Positions 18,805 through 28,415 of a stretch of 64,000 bases of DNA are shown piece by piece. The stretch is from Cellulomonas sp. Leaf395 (GTDB lineage Bacteria; Actinomycetota; Actinomycetes; Actinomycetales; Cellulomonadaceae). Below the pieces are notes generated by a model, which worked only from the letters and a program-made list of their open reading frames with translations, was not told where the DNA came from and did no database searches. Where the stretch lies: NCBI RefSeq assembly GCF_001424125.1, contig NZ_LMQI01000001.1:731691-795690 (forward strand), written 5' to 3'. A program made the translations under genes and the position numbers. Each line of letters opens with the position of its first letter. Positions within the stretch are counted from its first letter, which is position 1.

Positions 18805-19115
18805 CGCGTCTCCTCGTCGTCGGTGCTCGCGTTCGTGCGGTCCTCCGGGCGTGCCCCGCCGTCCCGCACGGCACTGAGCCGCTCGCGTGCACCGTCCAGC
18901 CACTCCTGGCACCGCGTCGCCAGCGCCTCACCGCGTTCCCAGAGCGCGAGCGACTCCTCCAGGGTGGCCGCACCGGCCTCCAGGCGCGCGACGACGGCGA
19001 CGAGCTCGTCACGAGCCTCCTCGTAGCCAAGTGCCGCCACGTCGGCGTTCGGGTCGGGAGGCGGGGCCGCGGAGCCTGACGACGCGGGCGCGGGGGACTG
19101 GGACGGCTTCGGCAC
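18801..19115 (-). CDS. xseB: Exodeoxyribonuclease VII small subunit
   Basis: About 104 residues. The core [19 protein letters not shown]...[25 protein letters not shown] is the XseB helical hairpin that binds the XseA core to make the processive single-strand exonuclease. Preceded by a disordered Pro/Ser/Ala N-terminus, so the start is uncertain: GTG 19115 is used, TTG 19127 and GTG 19040 are alternatives, none with a good ribosome site. It lies 82 bp downstream of xseA and overlaps the kinase gene by ATGA. Confidence 0.85.
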   Translation of the reverse strand: MPKPSQSPAPASSGSAAPPPDPNADVAALGYEEARDELVAVVARLEAGAATLEESLALWERGEALATRCQEWLDGARERLSAVRDGGARPEDRTNASTDDEETR

Positions 19116-19197
19116 GGGGACAGTCAACCAGGACGCGCCCACAGTTTCGGCACGGGCCTGGTGCCTGGCGACGGGCCGGTCGCGCGGGCGGCGACGG

Positions 19198-20454
19198 TCA
19201 GGCCTTGACGACCTTCGCGGCGAGCTCCCCGCGCGCGACCCGGATACGCAGCGCCTCGTCCGGCGCGACGTCGCCCGGATCACGCACCACGTGCCCGTCG
19301 GACCCCTGCACGACCGCGTAGCCGCGCTCGAGGGTGGCGGCCGGCGACAGCGCCCTGACCTGCGCGGTGAGCCCGGCCACCTCGGCGCGCCCGTGCACCA
19401 GCGCGGTGTGCAGCGACCGTCGCGCACCGTCGCGGAGTGCCGCGACCCGATGCTCGTGGACGTCTACCAGCGTCGTCGGGTTGGCGAGCACCGGCCGGCT
19501 GCGCCAGTGGTCGAGCCCGCTCTGCTCCCGCGTCAGCCGCATGGTCAGGGCAGCACGAGCGCGCAGCCTGGCCTGGGTCAGCCGCGCGCGCTCCTCGCTG
19601 ACGTCGGGCACGATCCGCTTCGCCGCGTCGGTCGGCGTCGACGCACGGAAGTCCGCGACCAGGTCGAGCAGCGGCGTGTCCAGGTGGTGCCCGATCGCGC
19701 TGACCAGCGGCGTCCGGCAGGCCGCCGCCACGCGCACCAGGGACTCGTTGCTGAACGGGAGCAGGTCCTCAAACGACCCGCCGCCTCGGGCGACGACGAT
19801 CACGTCCACGCGCGGGTCCCGGTCCAGCTCCGCGATCGCCGCGCTCACCTCGGGCACCGCCCGCGGCCCCTGCACGGTCACGCGGCGGATCTCGAACTGC
19901 ACCGCCGACCACCGGGCGCGTGCGTTGGACACCACGTCGTGCTCGGCGTCGCCCTGCTGGGCGACGATCAGCCCGACCACCGCCGGCAGGAACGGCAGCG
20001 CGCGCTTGCGCGACGGCTCGAACAGACCCTCGGCGCCGAGCACGCCCTTGAGGTGCTCGATCCGCGCGAGGAGCTCACCCAGCCCGACCAGCCGCACGTC
20101 GTCGGCGGCGAACGTCAGGGTCCCCTTCTTCGCGTGGAACTGCGGCCGGGCGTGCACGACGAGGTGCGCGCCGTCAGCCAGCTTGTCCGCCAGCCTGTCG
20201 ATGGCGGAGGCCGGCGCCGTGACCGACAGGGACATGTCGAGGTCGGTATCCCGCAGCGTGAGGAAGTAGAGGGTGTTCCACCTCTTCAGGTTCAGCACCT
20301 GACCCTCGACCCACACCGGGGGCATCTTCGCGATGTAGTCCGCGATCTTGGGCGCGAGGTGCCGCACCGGCCAGGGGCGGTCAGGGGTGGTGTCCGCCGC
20401 GCGCAGCGGAGGAGGGCCGGCCGTCGCCGGGGTGCTCAAGGGGCCGGTGCTCAC
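19198..20454 (-). CDS. xseA: Exodeoxyribonuclease VII large subunit
   Basis: 418 residues from GTG (20454, VSTGPLSTP); an ATG 18 nt upstream (20472) with GGGAG at 11 nt is the alternative start. N-terminal OB fold ([26 protein letters not shown]...), then the XseA catalytic domain with [11 protein letters not shown] and [28 protein letters not shown], and a C-terminal coiled coil with ERGYAVV. Degrades single-stranded DNA in repair together with XseB. Divergent from ispH. Confidence 0.93.
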   Translation of the reverse strand: MSTGPLSTPATAGPPPLRAADTTPDRPWPVRHLAPKIADYIAKMPPVWVEGQVLNLKRWNTLYFLTLRDTDLDMSLSVTAPASAIDRLADKLADGAHLVVHARPQFHAKKGTLTFAADDVRLVGLGELLARIEHLKGVLGAEGLFEPSRKRALPFLPAVVGLIVAQQGDAEHDVVSNARARWSAVQFEIRRVTVQGPRAVPEVSAAIAELDRDPRVDVIVVARGGGSFEDLLPFSNESLVRVAAACRTPLVSAIGHHLDTPLLDLVADFRASTPTDAAKRIVPDVSEERARLTQARLRARAALTMRLTREQSGLDHWRSRPVLANPTTLVDVHEHRVAALRDGARRSLHTALVHGRAEVAGLTAQVRALSPAATLERGYAVVQGSDGHVVRDPGDVAPDEALRIRVARGELAAKVVKA

Positions 20455-20578
20455 GCACCCAGCCTGCCTCATGGCGCCGACATCTCCCGCCCGGGCCGCA
20501 TGTGACGGGGCCGTGCGGGTCGGGTGCAGGTCACACTCGCAGGTCCCCTCCGAGCAGGGCCGATGGTGCCCGCCGAAC

Positions 20579-20584
20579 TAGACT
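20579..20584 (+). promoter_or_regulatory. -10 box of a probable leaderless ispH promoter
   Basis: TAGACT lies 6 nt before the GTG of ispH and there is no Shine-Dalgarno sequence. A start of transcription about 7 nt after a -10 box would fall on the start codon, so the mRNA would have no leader. Confidence 0.6.
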
Positions 20585-20590
20585 CGGACC

Positions 20591-21661
20591 GTGACTTCCC
20601 CGACCGTCTCCGCCTCCGGCACGCCCGCAGGCCCGGCCACCGGCCCGAGCACCGGAGCCAAGCGCGTCCTGCTGGCGGCCCCCCGTGGCTACTGCGCCGG
20701 CGTCGACCGCGCGGTCATCGCCGTCGAGAAGGCGCTCGAGCACTACGGCGCCCCCGTGTACGTGCGCAAGGAGATCGTGCACAACCGCTACGTCGTCGAG
20801 ACGCTCGCTGCGCGCGGTGCCGTGTTCGTGGACGAGACCGACGAGGTGCCCGAGGGTGCCCACGTCGTCTTCTCCGCGCACGGGGTCTCTCCTGCGGTCC
20901 ACGCGCAGGCGGCGGCGCGGAACCTGCAGACGATCGACGCGACCTGCCCGCTGGTCACCAAGGTGCACAAGGAAGCCGTGCGGTTCGCGTCCGAGGACTA
21001 CGACATCCTCCTCATCGGCCACGACGGTCACGAGGAGGTCGAGGGCACGTACGGCGAGGCGCCCGACCACATCCAGGTGGTGAACTCCCCGGACGCGGTG
21101 GCCGACGTGGTGGTCCGCGACCCCGACCGGCTCATCTGGATCTCACAGACGACGCTCTCGGTGGACGAGACCATGGACACGGTCCGCCGGCTGCGCGAAC
21201 GCTTCCCCAACCTGCAGGACCCGCCCAGCGACGACATCTGCTACGCCACCCAGAACCGCCAGGTGGCCGTGAAGAAGCTGGCGCCGGAGTGCGACCTGGT
21301 CATCACGGTCGGCTCCGCGAACTCGTCGAACTCCGTCCGGCTGGTCGAGGTCGCCCTGGACGCGGGCGCCCGGTCGTCCTACCGCGTCGACCAGGCGTCC
21401 GAGATCGACCTCGCGTGGCTCGACGGCGTCACCACCGTCGGGGTCACGTCGGGGGCCTCCGTCCCGGAGATCCTGGTCAAGGACGTCCTCGCCCTGCTCG
21501 CCGAGCACGGCTTCGGCGACGTCCAGGAGGTCCGCACCGCGACCGAGGACCTCATGTTCTCGCTGCCCCGCGAGCTCCGCGCCGACCTCAAGGCCGCGGG
21601 CAAGGCCCCGGTCGTCCCGCGCCGCGAGGGCCGCACGTCCCTGGACGTCCAGCCCGTCTGA
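20591..21661 (+). CDS. ispH: 4-hydroxy-3-methylbut-2-enyl diphosphate reductase
   Basis: 356 residues. Last step of the MEP isoprenoid pathway, making IPP and DMAPP from HMBPP with a [4Fe-4S] cluster. The three cluster cysteines are visible: Cys35 (RGYCAGV), Cys119 (DATCPLVTK) and Cys217 ([11 protein letters not shown]). The first ~22 residues are a Ser/Thr/Pro extension. GTG start with a TAGACT box 6 nt before, so probably leaderless. Ends 16 bp from the convergent rmuC. Confidence 0.96.
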   Translation: MTSPTVSASGTPAGPATGPSTGAKRVLLAAPRGYCAGVDRAVIAVEKALEHYGAPVYVRKEIVHNRYVVETLAARGAVFVDETDEVPEGAHVVFSAHGVSPAVHAQAAARNLQTIDATCPLVTKVHKEAVRFASEDYDILLIGHDGHEEVEGTYGEAPDHIQVVNSPDAVADVVVRDPDRLIWISQTTLSVDETMDTVRRLRERFPNLQDPPSDDICYATQNRQVAVKKLAPECDLVITVGSANSSNSVRLVEVALDAGARSSYRVDQASEIDLAWLDGVTTVGVTSGASVPEILVKDVLALLAEHGFGDVQEVRTATEDLMFSLPRELRADLKAAGKAPVVPRREGRTSLDVQPV

Positions 21662-21677
21662 CCAGCCGCACCGGTCG

Positions 21678-23024
21678 TCAGGCCGTCGTGGCGTCCGGGG
21701 TGTCGGCCGCTCGCTCTGCGCGGAGGGCGCGCTCGTCGCGGTCGGCGCGGCCGTCGAACATCACGATCAGCTCGTCGGCCGACGCCACCAGCTCGGGTGC
21801 GCTGACCGCGGACAGCTGAGGGTTCGCGGGGGCGGGCGTCGGGAGGTCGCCGTCGACCACGTGCAGGTCCGCGAACCGCCGGGCGCTGACCAGGACGCGG
21901 GTCTCCAGCGAGGACACCGTCTGGTTGTAGGCGCCGGCCGCGGAGTCGATCGCGCGCCCCAGCTTGGCCAGGTGCGAGCCCATGGTTGCGAGCCGACCGT
22001 GCAGCTCCTTTCCGAGCGACAGGACGGCCTGCGCGTTGCTGGCCAGCGCGTCCTGCCGCCAGGCGTACGACACGGTGCGCAGCAGCGCGAGCAGGGTGGT
22101 CGGCGTCGCGATGACGACGTTGCGCTCGAACGCGTACTCGATCAGCAGCGGGTCCTGCTCGGCGGCGGCGTGCAGGAACGACTCGGCGGGCACGAACATC
22201 ACGACGAACTCCGGCGCCGGGGCGAACTGGTCCCAGTAGCGCTTGTCGGCCAGGTCGTCGACGTGCGCGCGGACGTGCCGGGCGTGCGCCGCGAGCCGCT
22301 CGGTGCGGACGCGCTCGTCGGTGGCCTGGGCGGCGTCGAGGAACCCGAGGAAGGCGACCTTGGCGTCCACGACGACGTTCTTGCCGCCCGCGAGCTTGAT
22401 GACCATGTCCGGCCGCAGCAGCCCGTCGTCGGTGCGCACCTGGTCCTGCTCGACGAAGTCGACGTGCGCGAGCATCCCCGCGGCCTCGACGACGCGTTTG
22501 AGCTGCAGCTCGCCCCACTTCCCCCGCACCTGCGACGAGCGCAGCGCGGTGACCAGCTGCGCCGTCTCGCCCCGCAGGTGCTCGGAGGCCAGGTGCATCG
22601 CGCGCACCTGCTCGCCGAGGGCGGCCTGGCCGGCGGCACGTGCCTGCTCGGCGGTGGACAGCTCGACGCGCACCTGGTCGAGCGTGCGGGACAGCGGCTC
22701 CACCATCGCTCGCACAGCCTGCTCGCGCTGGGCGAGCTCCCCGACCTGCGTCTGGTGGTCGGCGGCGAACCGCTGGTGCGCGAGCGCGAGGAACTGGTCG
22801 GTGCTCGTCGCCAGCGCGTCGGCCGCCAGGGCACGGAACTGGTCGGCGAGCCGGTCGGAGTCCGCCAGCCGGGCCTGCGCGCCGTGCCGCTCCGCCTCCA
22901 GCGTGGCCCGTGCCCGCGCCGCCTCGAGGTCAGCCGCGCGCAGGCGGGACGACGTGAGCAGCCAGCCGGCGAGCACGCCGACGACGGCGCCGATCGCGAG
23001 TCCCAGCAGTAGTCCTGTGTCCAT
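21678..23024 (-). CDS. rmuC: DNA recombination protein RmuC homologue
   Basis: 448 residues. One N-terminal membrane helix (about 4-22), a long Ala/Arg/Glu/Gln coiled coil (about 25-170), then the RmuC nuclease-like domain (GKWGELQLKRVVEAAGM, DMVIKLAGGKNVVVDAKVAFLGFLDA, SLGKELHGRLATMGSHLAKLG). The acidic Asp...Asp-x-Lys motif of PD-(D/E)XK-type enzymes is present (VVDAKV). RmuC limits inversions and resists some phages in other bacteria. ATG with GGGAG 9 nt upstream. Confidence 0.92.
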   Translation of the reverse strand: MDTGLLLGLAIGAVVGVLAGWLLTSSRLRAADLEAARARATLEAERHGAQARLADSDRLADQFRALAADALATSTDQFLALAHQRFAADHQTQVGELAQREQAVRAMVEPLSRTLDQVRVELSTAEQARAAGQAALGEQVRAMHLASEHLRGETAQLVTALRSSQVRGKWGELQLKRVVEAAGMLAHVDFVEQDQVRTDDGLLRPDMVIKLAGGKNVVVDAKVAFLGFLDAAQATDERVRTERLAAHARHVRAHVDDLADKRYWDQFAPAPEFVVMFVPAESFLHAAAEQDPLLIEYAFERNVVIATPTTLLALLRTVSYAWRQDALASNAQAVLSLGKELHGRLATMGSHLAKLGRAIDSAAGAYNQTVSSLETRVLVSARRFADLHVVDGDLPTPAPANPQLSAVSAPELVASADELIVMFDGRADRDERALRAERAADTPDATTA

Positions 23025-23071
23025 GCGTGCAGGCTCCCAGCACCCACCGACATCCGACCGAAAGGAGAACC

Positions 23072-23155
23072 ATGGCGGGTCGACGGCGCCTACGGTGGTC
23101 CGATGTCGAATGCACCCGCCCTCGAGCTGCGCGGACTGTGGCGCAAGTTCGGTGA
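23072..23155 (+). CDS. Possible 27-codon leader ORF overlapping the ABC ATPase start
   Basis: ATG at 23072 has the best ribosome site in the area (AAAGGAG, 4 nt away) and opens an Arg-rich 27-residue frame (MAGRRRLRWSDV...) that stops at TGA (23153-23155), inside the ABC ATPase gene in another frame. The ATPase ATG at 23103 itself has no such site. It may be a leader peptide that couples or limits ATPase translation, or simply chance; no homology is claimed. Confidence 0.3.
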   Translation: MAGRRRLRWSDVECTRPRAARTVAQVR

Positions 23156-23870
23156 CAAGATCGCCGTCTCCGGCATCGACCTCGTCGTCCCGGCCGGCTC
23201 GTTCTACGGCCTCGTCGGTCCCAACGGGGCCGGCAAGACGACGACGCTCTCGATGGCGACGGGGCTGCTGCAACCCGACTTCGGCACGGTGCTCGTCCAC
23301 GGGCACGACCTATGGGTGAATCCCATCGAGGTCAAGGGCATGCTCGGCGTGCTGCCCGACGGGGTGCGCCTGTTCGACCGGCTGACCGGAGAGCAGCTCA
23401 TCACGTACGCGGGCCTGCTGCAGGGGCTCGACCGCGAGACCGTCGCCGCCCGTGCGACCGACCTGCTGTCGGCCCTGGACCTGACCGCGGACGCCACGAA
23501 GCTCGTCGTCGAGTACTCCGCGGGCATGACCAAGAAGGTCGCGCTGGCGTGCGCGCTGGTGCACGCGCCCCGGCTGCTGGTGCTGGACGAGCCGTTCGAG
23601 GCGGTGGACCCGGTGTCGGCGGCGAACATCCGCGACATCCTGCGCTCCTACGTCCGCTCGGGCGGCACGGTGATCGTCTCGTCGCACGTCATGGACCTGG
23701 TCCAGCGCATGTGCGACCACGTCGCGGTGATCGCGGCGGGACACGTGCTCGCCGCCGGCACCGTCGACGAGGTCCGCGGTGACGGCAGCCTCGAGGACCG
23801 GTTCGTCGACCTGGTCGGTGGTCGCGTGAGCGGGGAGGGGCTGGCGTGGTTGCGCACCTCGTCCGCCTGA
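23103..23870 (+). CDS. ABC transporter ATPase
   Basis: 255 residues. Walker A GPNGAGKTTT (about 41-50), Walker B LLVLDEP near 162, H-loop SSH near 199. The signature is unusual: YSAGMTKKVAL replaces LSGGQ, a variant seen in CcmA/NatA-like exporters. The start has TACGGT 6 nt upstream and no Shine-Dalgarno, suggesting a leaderless mRNA, unless the overlapping small frame at 23072 is translated first. The C-terminus overlaps the permease gene by 25 nt, so they form one exporter. Confidence 0.9.
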   Translation: MSNAPALELRGLWRKFGDKIAVSGIDLVVPAGSFYGLVGPNGAGKTTTLSMATGLLQPDFGTVLVHGHDLWVNPIEVKGMLGVLPDGVRLFDRLTGEQLITYAGLLQGLDRETVAARATDLLSALDLTADATKLVVEYSAGMTKKVALACALVHAPRLLVLDEPFEAVDPVSAANIRDILRSYVRSGGTVIVSSHVMDLVQRMCDHVAVIAAGHVLAAGTVDEVRGDGSLEDRFVDLVGGRVSGEGLAWLRTSSA

Positions 23871-25405
23871 AGCTGACGCTGCTGCGCAACGCTCTGCGGC
23901 GCAGCCCCTGGCAGGTGGTCGGCCTCGTCGTCGCCGCGTTGTACGGCGTCGTCGCGCTCGCGATCGTCGTGGGATCGATGGTCGTGCTCAGCGTGCAGGA
24001 GCCCGATATCCGCGGGCTCGTCACCGTGCTCGTCGGCTCCGTGCTGATCCTCGGGTGGTGGGTGGTGCCGCTCATCGCCTTCGGCGTCGACTCGACCATC
24101 GATCCCGCACGGTTCGTCACGTTCGCCATCCCGCGACGGTCCCTGCTGACGGGCCTGGCGCTCGCGGGGGTCATCGGGGTGCCGGGCGTGGCCACGGTCG
24201 GCGCTGCGCTCGCGATGGCGGGCGTGTGGTGGCGTACCCCGACCGCCCTCGTCGTGGGCCTCCTCTGCTCCGTCCTCGCCGTGGCGACGTGCGTCATCGG
24301 TGCGCGGGCGACGACCTCCGCCGCGTCCGCCCTGGTCACGGGCCGCCGGTTCCGGGAGGTGATGGCCGCTGTCGCCGTGCTGCCGGTCATCGTCGCGGGT
24401 CCGGTCCTGGGTCGGCTGACCTCGGGCGCGGCTATCACGGCCGACGTGCTCGAGCACGTCGCTGACCTCCTGTCGTGGACCCCGTTCGGCGCGGCCTGGG
24501 CAGTCCCCGGGGACGTCGCCGAGGGGCAATGGGGTCTGGCGACAGCGCGCTTCGTGATCGCCGTGGCGACGCTCGCCGTGGTGGCCGTGGTGTGGGACCG
24601 GTCGCTCGCGCACGCGCTGGTCAACCCCGCTCACCAGAAGGTGTCGTCCAAGGGTCGCGGGCTCGGATGGTTCGACCGGCTGCCCGCCACGCCGCTCGGC
24701 GCCGTCACCGCGCGCTGCCTCACCTACTGGGCCCGCGACCCGCGCTACGCGCTCGCCGTGGCCGTTGTACCAGTGCTGGCCGTCGTGCTGTACATCGTCA
24801 GCCCCGGGGGTGGAGTGCTCCTCCTGATCGGCCCTCTCGCGGCGTACCTGATGGGCTGGGGGATCTCGGCCGACGTCGCCTACGACGGCTCCGCCTTCTG
24901 GACGCACCTCGCGGCACCCCTGCGCGGGACCGCGGACCGGCTGGGTCGCGTGATCGCCGCCGGGGCGATCGCCGTGCCTGCGGTCACGATCCTCGTCGTC
25001 GGCTCCGCGCTCGTCGCCAGCCAAGCCAACGCCATCGTCGCGCTGCTCGGACTGTCGTTCGGGGTGCTGCTCACGTCGCTCGGCGGCTCCAGCATCCTGT
25101 CCGCGCTCGTCGTCTACCCCGTCCAGCTGCCGGGCGAGAGCCCGTTCCAGACGAAGCAGGGAGCCTCGACGGCGTCGGTCGTCTCCCAGCTGGTCGGCTG
25201 GCTGGCGGTCATGGTGGTGTGCCTGCCCGAGATGATCCTCGCGCTGCTCGCCGTGCGGGGCGGGTCGGTCGCGCTCGGGTGGGTGACGCTCGTCGTCGGC
25301 GTCGTGCTCGGCGCGGTGCTCCTCACCATCGGTGTGCGCGTCGGTGGGAGGACGCTCGACCGCACCGGCCCCGGCCTGCTCAGCAAGATCATGGCGTTCG
25401 CCTGA
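23846..25405 (+). CDS. ABC-2-like exporter permease
   Basis: 519 residues with roughly 12 hydrophobic segments separated by short loops; no soluble domain. GTG start with GGGAGGGG upstream, lying inside the 3' end of the ATPase gene. Together they look like a two-component exporter of the kind with one ATPase and one large permease in actinobacteria. The segment VPLIAFGVDSTIDPARFVTFAIPRRSLLTGLAL is characteristic of that group. Substrate unknown. Confidence 0.85.
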   Translation: MVAHLVRLKLTLLRNALRRSPWQVVGLVVAALYGVVALAIVVGSMVVLSVQEPDIRGLVTVLVGSVLILGWWVVPLIAFGVDSTIDPARFVTFAIPRRSLLTGLALAGVIGVPGVATVGAALAMAGVWWRTPTALVVGLLCSVLAVATCVIGARATTSAASALVTGRRFREVMAAVAVLPVIVAGPVLGRLTSGAAITADVLEHVADLLSWTPFGAAWAVPGDVAEGQWGLATARFVIAVATLAVVAVVWDRSLAHALVNPAHQKVSSKGRGLGWFDRLPATPLGAVTARCLTYWARDPRYALAVAVVPVLAVVLYIVSPGGGVLLLIGPLAAYLMGWGISADVAYDGSAFWTHLAAPLRGTADRLGRVIAAGAIAVPAVTILVVGSALVASQANAIVALLGLSFGVLLTSLGGSSILSALVVYPVQLPGESPFQTKQGASTASVVSQLVGWLAVMVVCLPEMILALLAVRGGSVALGWVTLVVGVVLGAVLLTIGVRVGGRTLDRTGPGLLSKIMAFA

Positions 25406-25418
25406 CGGAAGGCCCCCG

Positions 25419-25424
25419 TAGACT
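25419..25424 (+). promoter_or_regulatory. -10 box of a probable leaderless ychF promoter
   Basis: TAGACT with 8 nt to the GTG start of ychF; no Shine-Dalgarno. The same hexamer precedes ispH. Confidence 0.5.
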
Positions 25425-25432
25425 TCCCCGAC

Positions 25433-26512
<1,080 letters not shown>

Positions 26513-26603
26513 TCCAGCACGTTTGCCGAGGTCAGAGGCGACCGGCTGGTGCGCCTGTGGCGGGCCGGCGGCTGGACCGGGTATCGCCTGTCATGCTGAG
26601 TAG

Positions 26604-26927
26604 ATGAGCGATAGTGGCACGCGGGCGATGACCTTTCAGGCGAGGCCGTCGGATGTCTTCGCGGCGCTTCAGGAGGCTGCGCGGCGCACAGGGTTCCGGT
26701 ACCTGGCCGGAGACGTGAACTCGGGCACCGCGATGTTCACCTCAGGGAAGTACCTGCTGATGGTCGGCGAGAAGGTCCATGCCCGGTGGACGCAGGTGGC
26801 GCCCGGGACACTTCAGGTGACGCTGACCTCGGCGAAGTTCGGCGTCGTCGGCTTGTCGGGCCGCCGCGGTTCAGGTGTGGACCGTCTGTCCGACGAGTTG
26901 AGCGGGCTGCTTCCCCACGCCGGATAG
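26604..26927 (+). CDS. Small hypothetical protein
   Basis: 107 residues: MTFQARPSDVFAALQEAARRTGFRY followed by strand-rich segments (SGTAMFTSGKYLLMVGEKVHARW, GTLQVTLTSAKFGVVG) and a short C-terminal helix. It looks like a small alpha/beta fold with one N-terminal helix packing on a sheet, perhaps lipid- or ligand-binding, but I do not recognise the family. No clear Shine-Dalgarno; a CATGCT box lies 6 nt before the ATG. Codon use matches its surroundings, so it is likely a real gene. Confidence 0.65.
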   Translation: MSDSGTRAMTFQARPSDVFAALQEAARRTGFRYLAGDVNSGTAMFTSGKYLLMVGEKVHARWTQVAPGTLQVTLTSAKFGVVGLSGRRGSGVDRLSDELSGLLPHAG

Positions 26928-27000
26928 GCGACGGCGAGGCCGATCGCACATCCCGGAAGCAGTTGCGCCGGGCCAGCCCGCGAGAGCGGGGCCACGATCG

Positions 27001-27459
27001 TCACGCCCCGGAGGCGCGCGCCCGGTCCGCTGCGTCGAGCACGCGGCGGAGCCCCGTGAAGTCGCGCAGCAAGATCCGCGCCAGCACGAACGTCGGCAGG
27101 AGCGCCACGAGCCGGAGCCAGTCGGCGACGTCGCCGCCGTAGTCGGCATAGATCCGCGTGCCGCCGGCGTCAGGCGTGCACTCGTACTCGACGCGGGAGT
27201 TCCACGGGGACGTCGAGTGCCACACGACCCGGCGGTCGTGCTCGACGACCTCGAGCACGTCGGTGAAATGGATCCGGAAGGGCCCGATGCGGTCGACGGC
27301 GGCCCACCGGTTCCCCACCTGCAGCGGGCCGCTGTCCAACGGGCGGCGGGAGTCGACAGCTGGCGCGAACTCGGGCCACCGTCCCGGGTCGGCGAGGTAC
27401 GGGTAGACGCGCGACGGCGGGTGATCGAGGTGCACGTCGAGCGTCACGCGTCGCCACAT
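27001..27459 (-). CDS. SRPBCC-family (polyketide cyclase-like) protein
   Basis: 152 residues. VHLDHPPSRVYPYLADPGRWPEFAP is the opening of the START/Bet v1-like fold; IHFTDVLEVVEHDRRVVWHS and GTRIYADYGG are its central strands. Such proteins bind a hydrophobic ligand in a cavity; the function is not predictable. ATG with GGAGG 5 nt upstream. It follows a hemerythrin-like gene by 27 bp on the same strand and is likely co-transcribed. Confidence 0.85.
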   Translation of the reverse strand: MWRRVTLDVHLDHPPSRVYPYLADPGRWPEFAPAVDSRRPLDSGPLQVGNRWAAVDRIGPFRIHFTDVLEVVEHDRRVVWHSTSPWNSRVEYECTPDAGGTRIYADYGGDVADWLRLVALLPTFVLARILLRDFTGLRRVLDAADRARASGA

Positions 27460-27486
27460 GGGTTCCTCCGCCTCGGGGTCGCCGCG

Positions 27487-28221
27487 TCACACCATCGTCG
27501 GCACGGGTCGGTCGGGGTAGAGCTCCCGCATCGCGCTGTCGTATCTCCGCTTCATGAGGAGGAGATACAGGAGCCGGATCGGCGCGGGCACGTTGGCGCG
27601 GACCCAGTCGTCTCGCTCGGCCTCGGGGACGCTCGCGATCAGCAGGCCGATCTGCAACGACATGACGTCCTTCCCGAGCTCCTTGCGGTGCGCCATGAGA
27701 GTGGATCGGGTGTGCTCCTCCATGAAGTCCCACTCCTGCTGCGACATCACCTCCCCCGCGACGGGGAGGATCTCGTCCTCCTCCTGCCCGAGATGCGCGG
27801 ACAGCAGGTCGCGGAGACCTTCGATGTCGGTCGCGAAGGCGTCGCGGAGCCGGGGATCGGCGGTGACCACCCAGGGCTCCAGCTGCGGCTCGATCCGCGC
27901 GAGCTGCACCGCGACCTCGGCGTGCTGCGCTCGCATCTGACCGACGTGCAGGGTGCAGGCGGGTTCGCGCGCGACCAGCCTGTCCCACAGGACCATGTCC
28001 TCGGTCTCGTGGTGCATGTGCAGGGCATAGAAGTCGAGGTGGGCGTAGCGGCCGACGACCGCCGAGCGGGCGGTGTCGCCAGGCTCGACCTCGCGCACCA
28101 GCTCGGGGAGCTCCCGATACAGCCAGCGGATGATCCGATGGACGAGGATCATCCCCGACGTGTCGCAGCCGGGGTGCTGCCCCGCAGGCAGCTGCCCGGG
28201 GGGAGGCAGTGTCTTGGCCAT
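27487..28221 (-). CDS. Hemerythrin-like domain protein (paralogue A)
   Basis: 244 residues. Four-helix hemerythrin-type domain with the His/Glu iron ligands spread along it: HRIIRWLYREL, HMHHETEDMVLWD, HVGQMRAQHAEV, HLGQEEDEILP, EEHTRS. It would bind a di-iron centre and sense or carry O2, NO or iron. The start is ATG 28221 with GGAGG 5 nt upstream; a GTG 12 nt earlier is rejected. Residues 24-105 align closely with the second hemerythrin-like protein at 30812-31480 (shared GCDTS, GDTAR, HVG.MR.QHA). Co-directional with the SRPBCC gene. Confidence 0.85.
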   Translation of the reverse strand: MAKTLPPPGQLPAGQHPGCDTSGMILVHRIIRWLYRELPELVREVEPGDTARSAVVGRYAHLDFYALHMHHETEDMVLWDRLVAREPACTLHVGQMRAQHAEVAVQLARIEPQLEPWVVTADPRLRDAFATDIEGLRDLLSAHLGQEEDEILPVAGEVMSQQEWDFMEEHTRSTLMAHRKELGKDVMSLQIGLLIASVPEAERDDWVRANVPAPIRLLYLLLMKRRYDSAMRELYPDRPVPTMV

Positions 28222-28352
28222 CCCGACCTCCACCCGATCATCGACATCGGCGTCGCGGCGCGATGGGAACGTTACTCCGACGCGCCGCGCGCCACATCAC
28301 CCGCTCGCGACGGGGTTCCCAATCGGCGCGACTGCCGGTTACGGTGCCAGTA

Positions 28353-28393
28353 GGTCGAACGTGATGCGGCAACGACGCCGGTCGAACGTTCGA
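28353..28393 (+). promoter_or_regulatory. Repeated TCGAACGT operator candidate
   Basis: GGTCGAACGT occurs twice (28353-28362 and 28380-28389), 27 bp apart, and the second copy is part of a perfect 12-bp palindrome TCGAACGTTCGA (28382-28393). It lies 23 bp before the secreted TIM-barrel gene. The spacing resembles a tandem operator; the regulator is unknown. Confidence 0.4.
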
Positions 28394-28415
28394 ACGTGGC
28401 ACCTCGGAGGCACCG

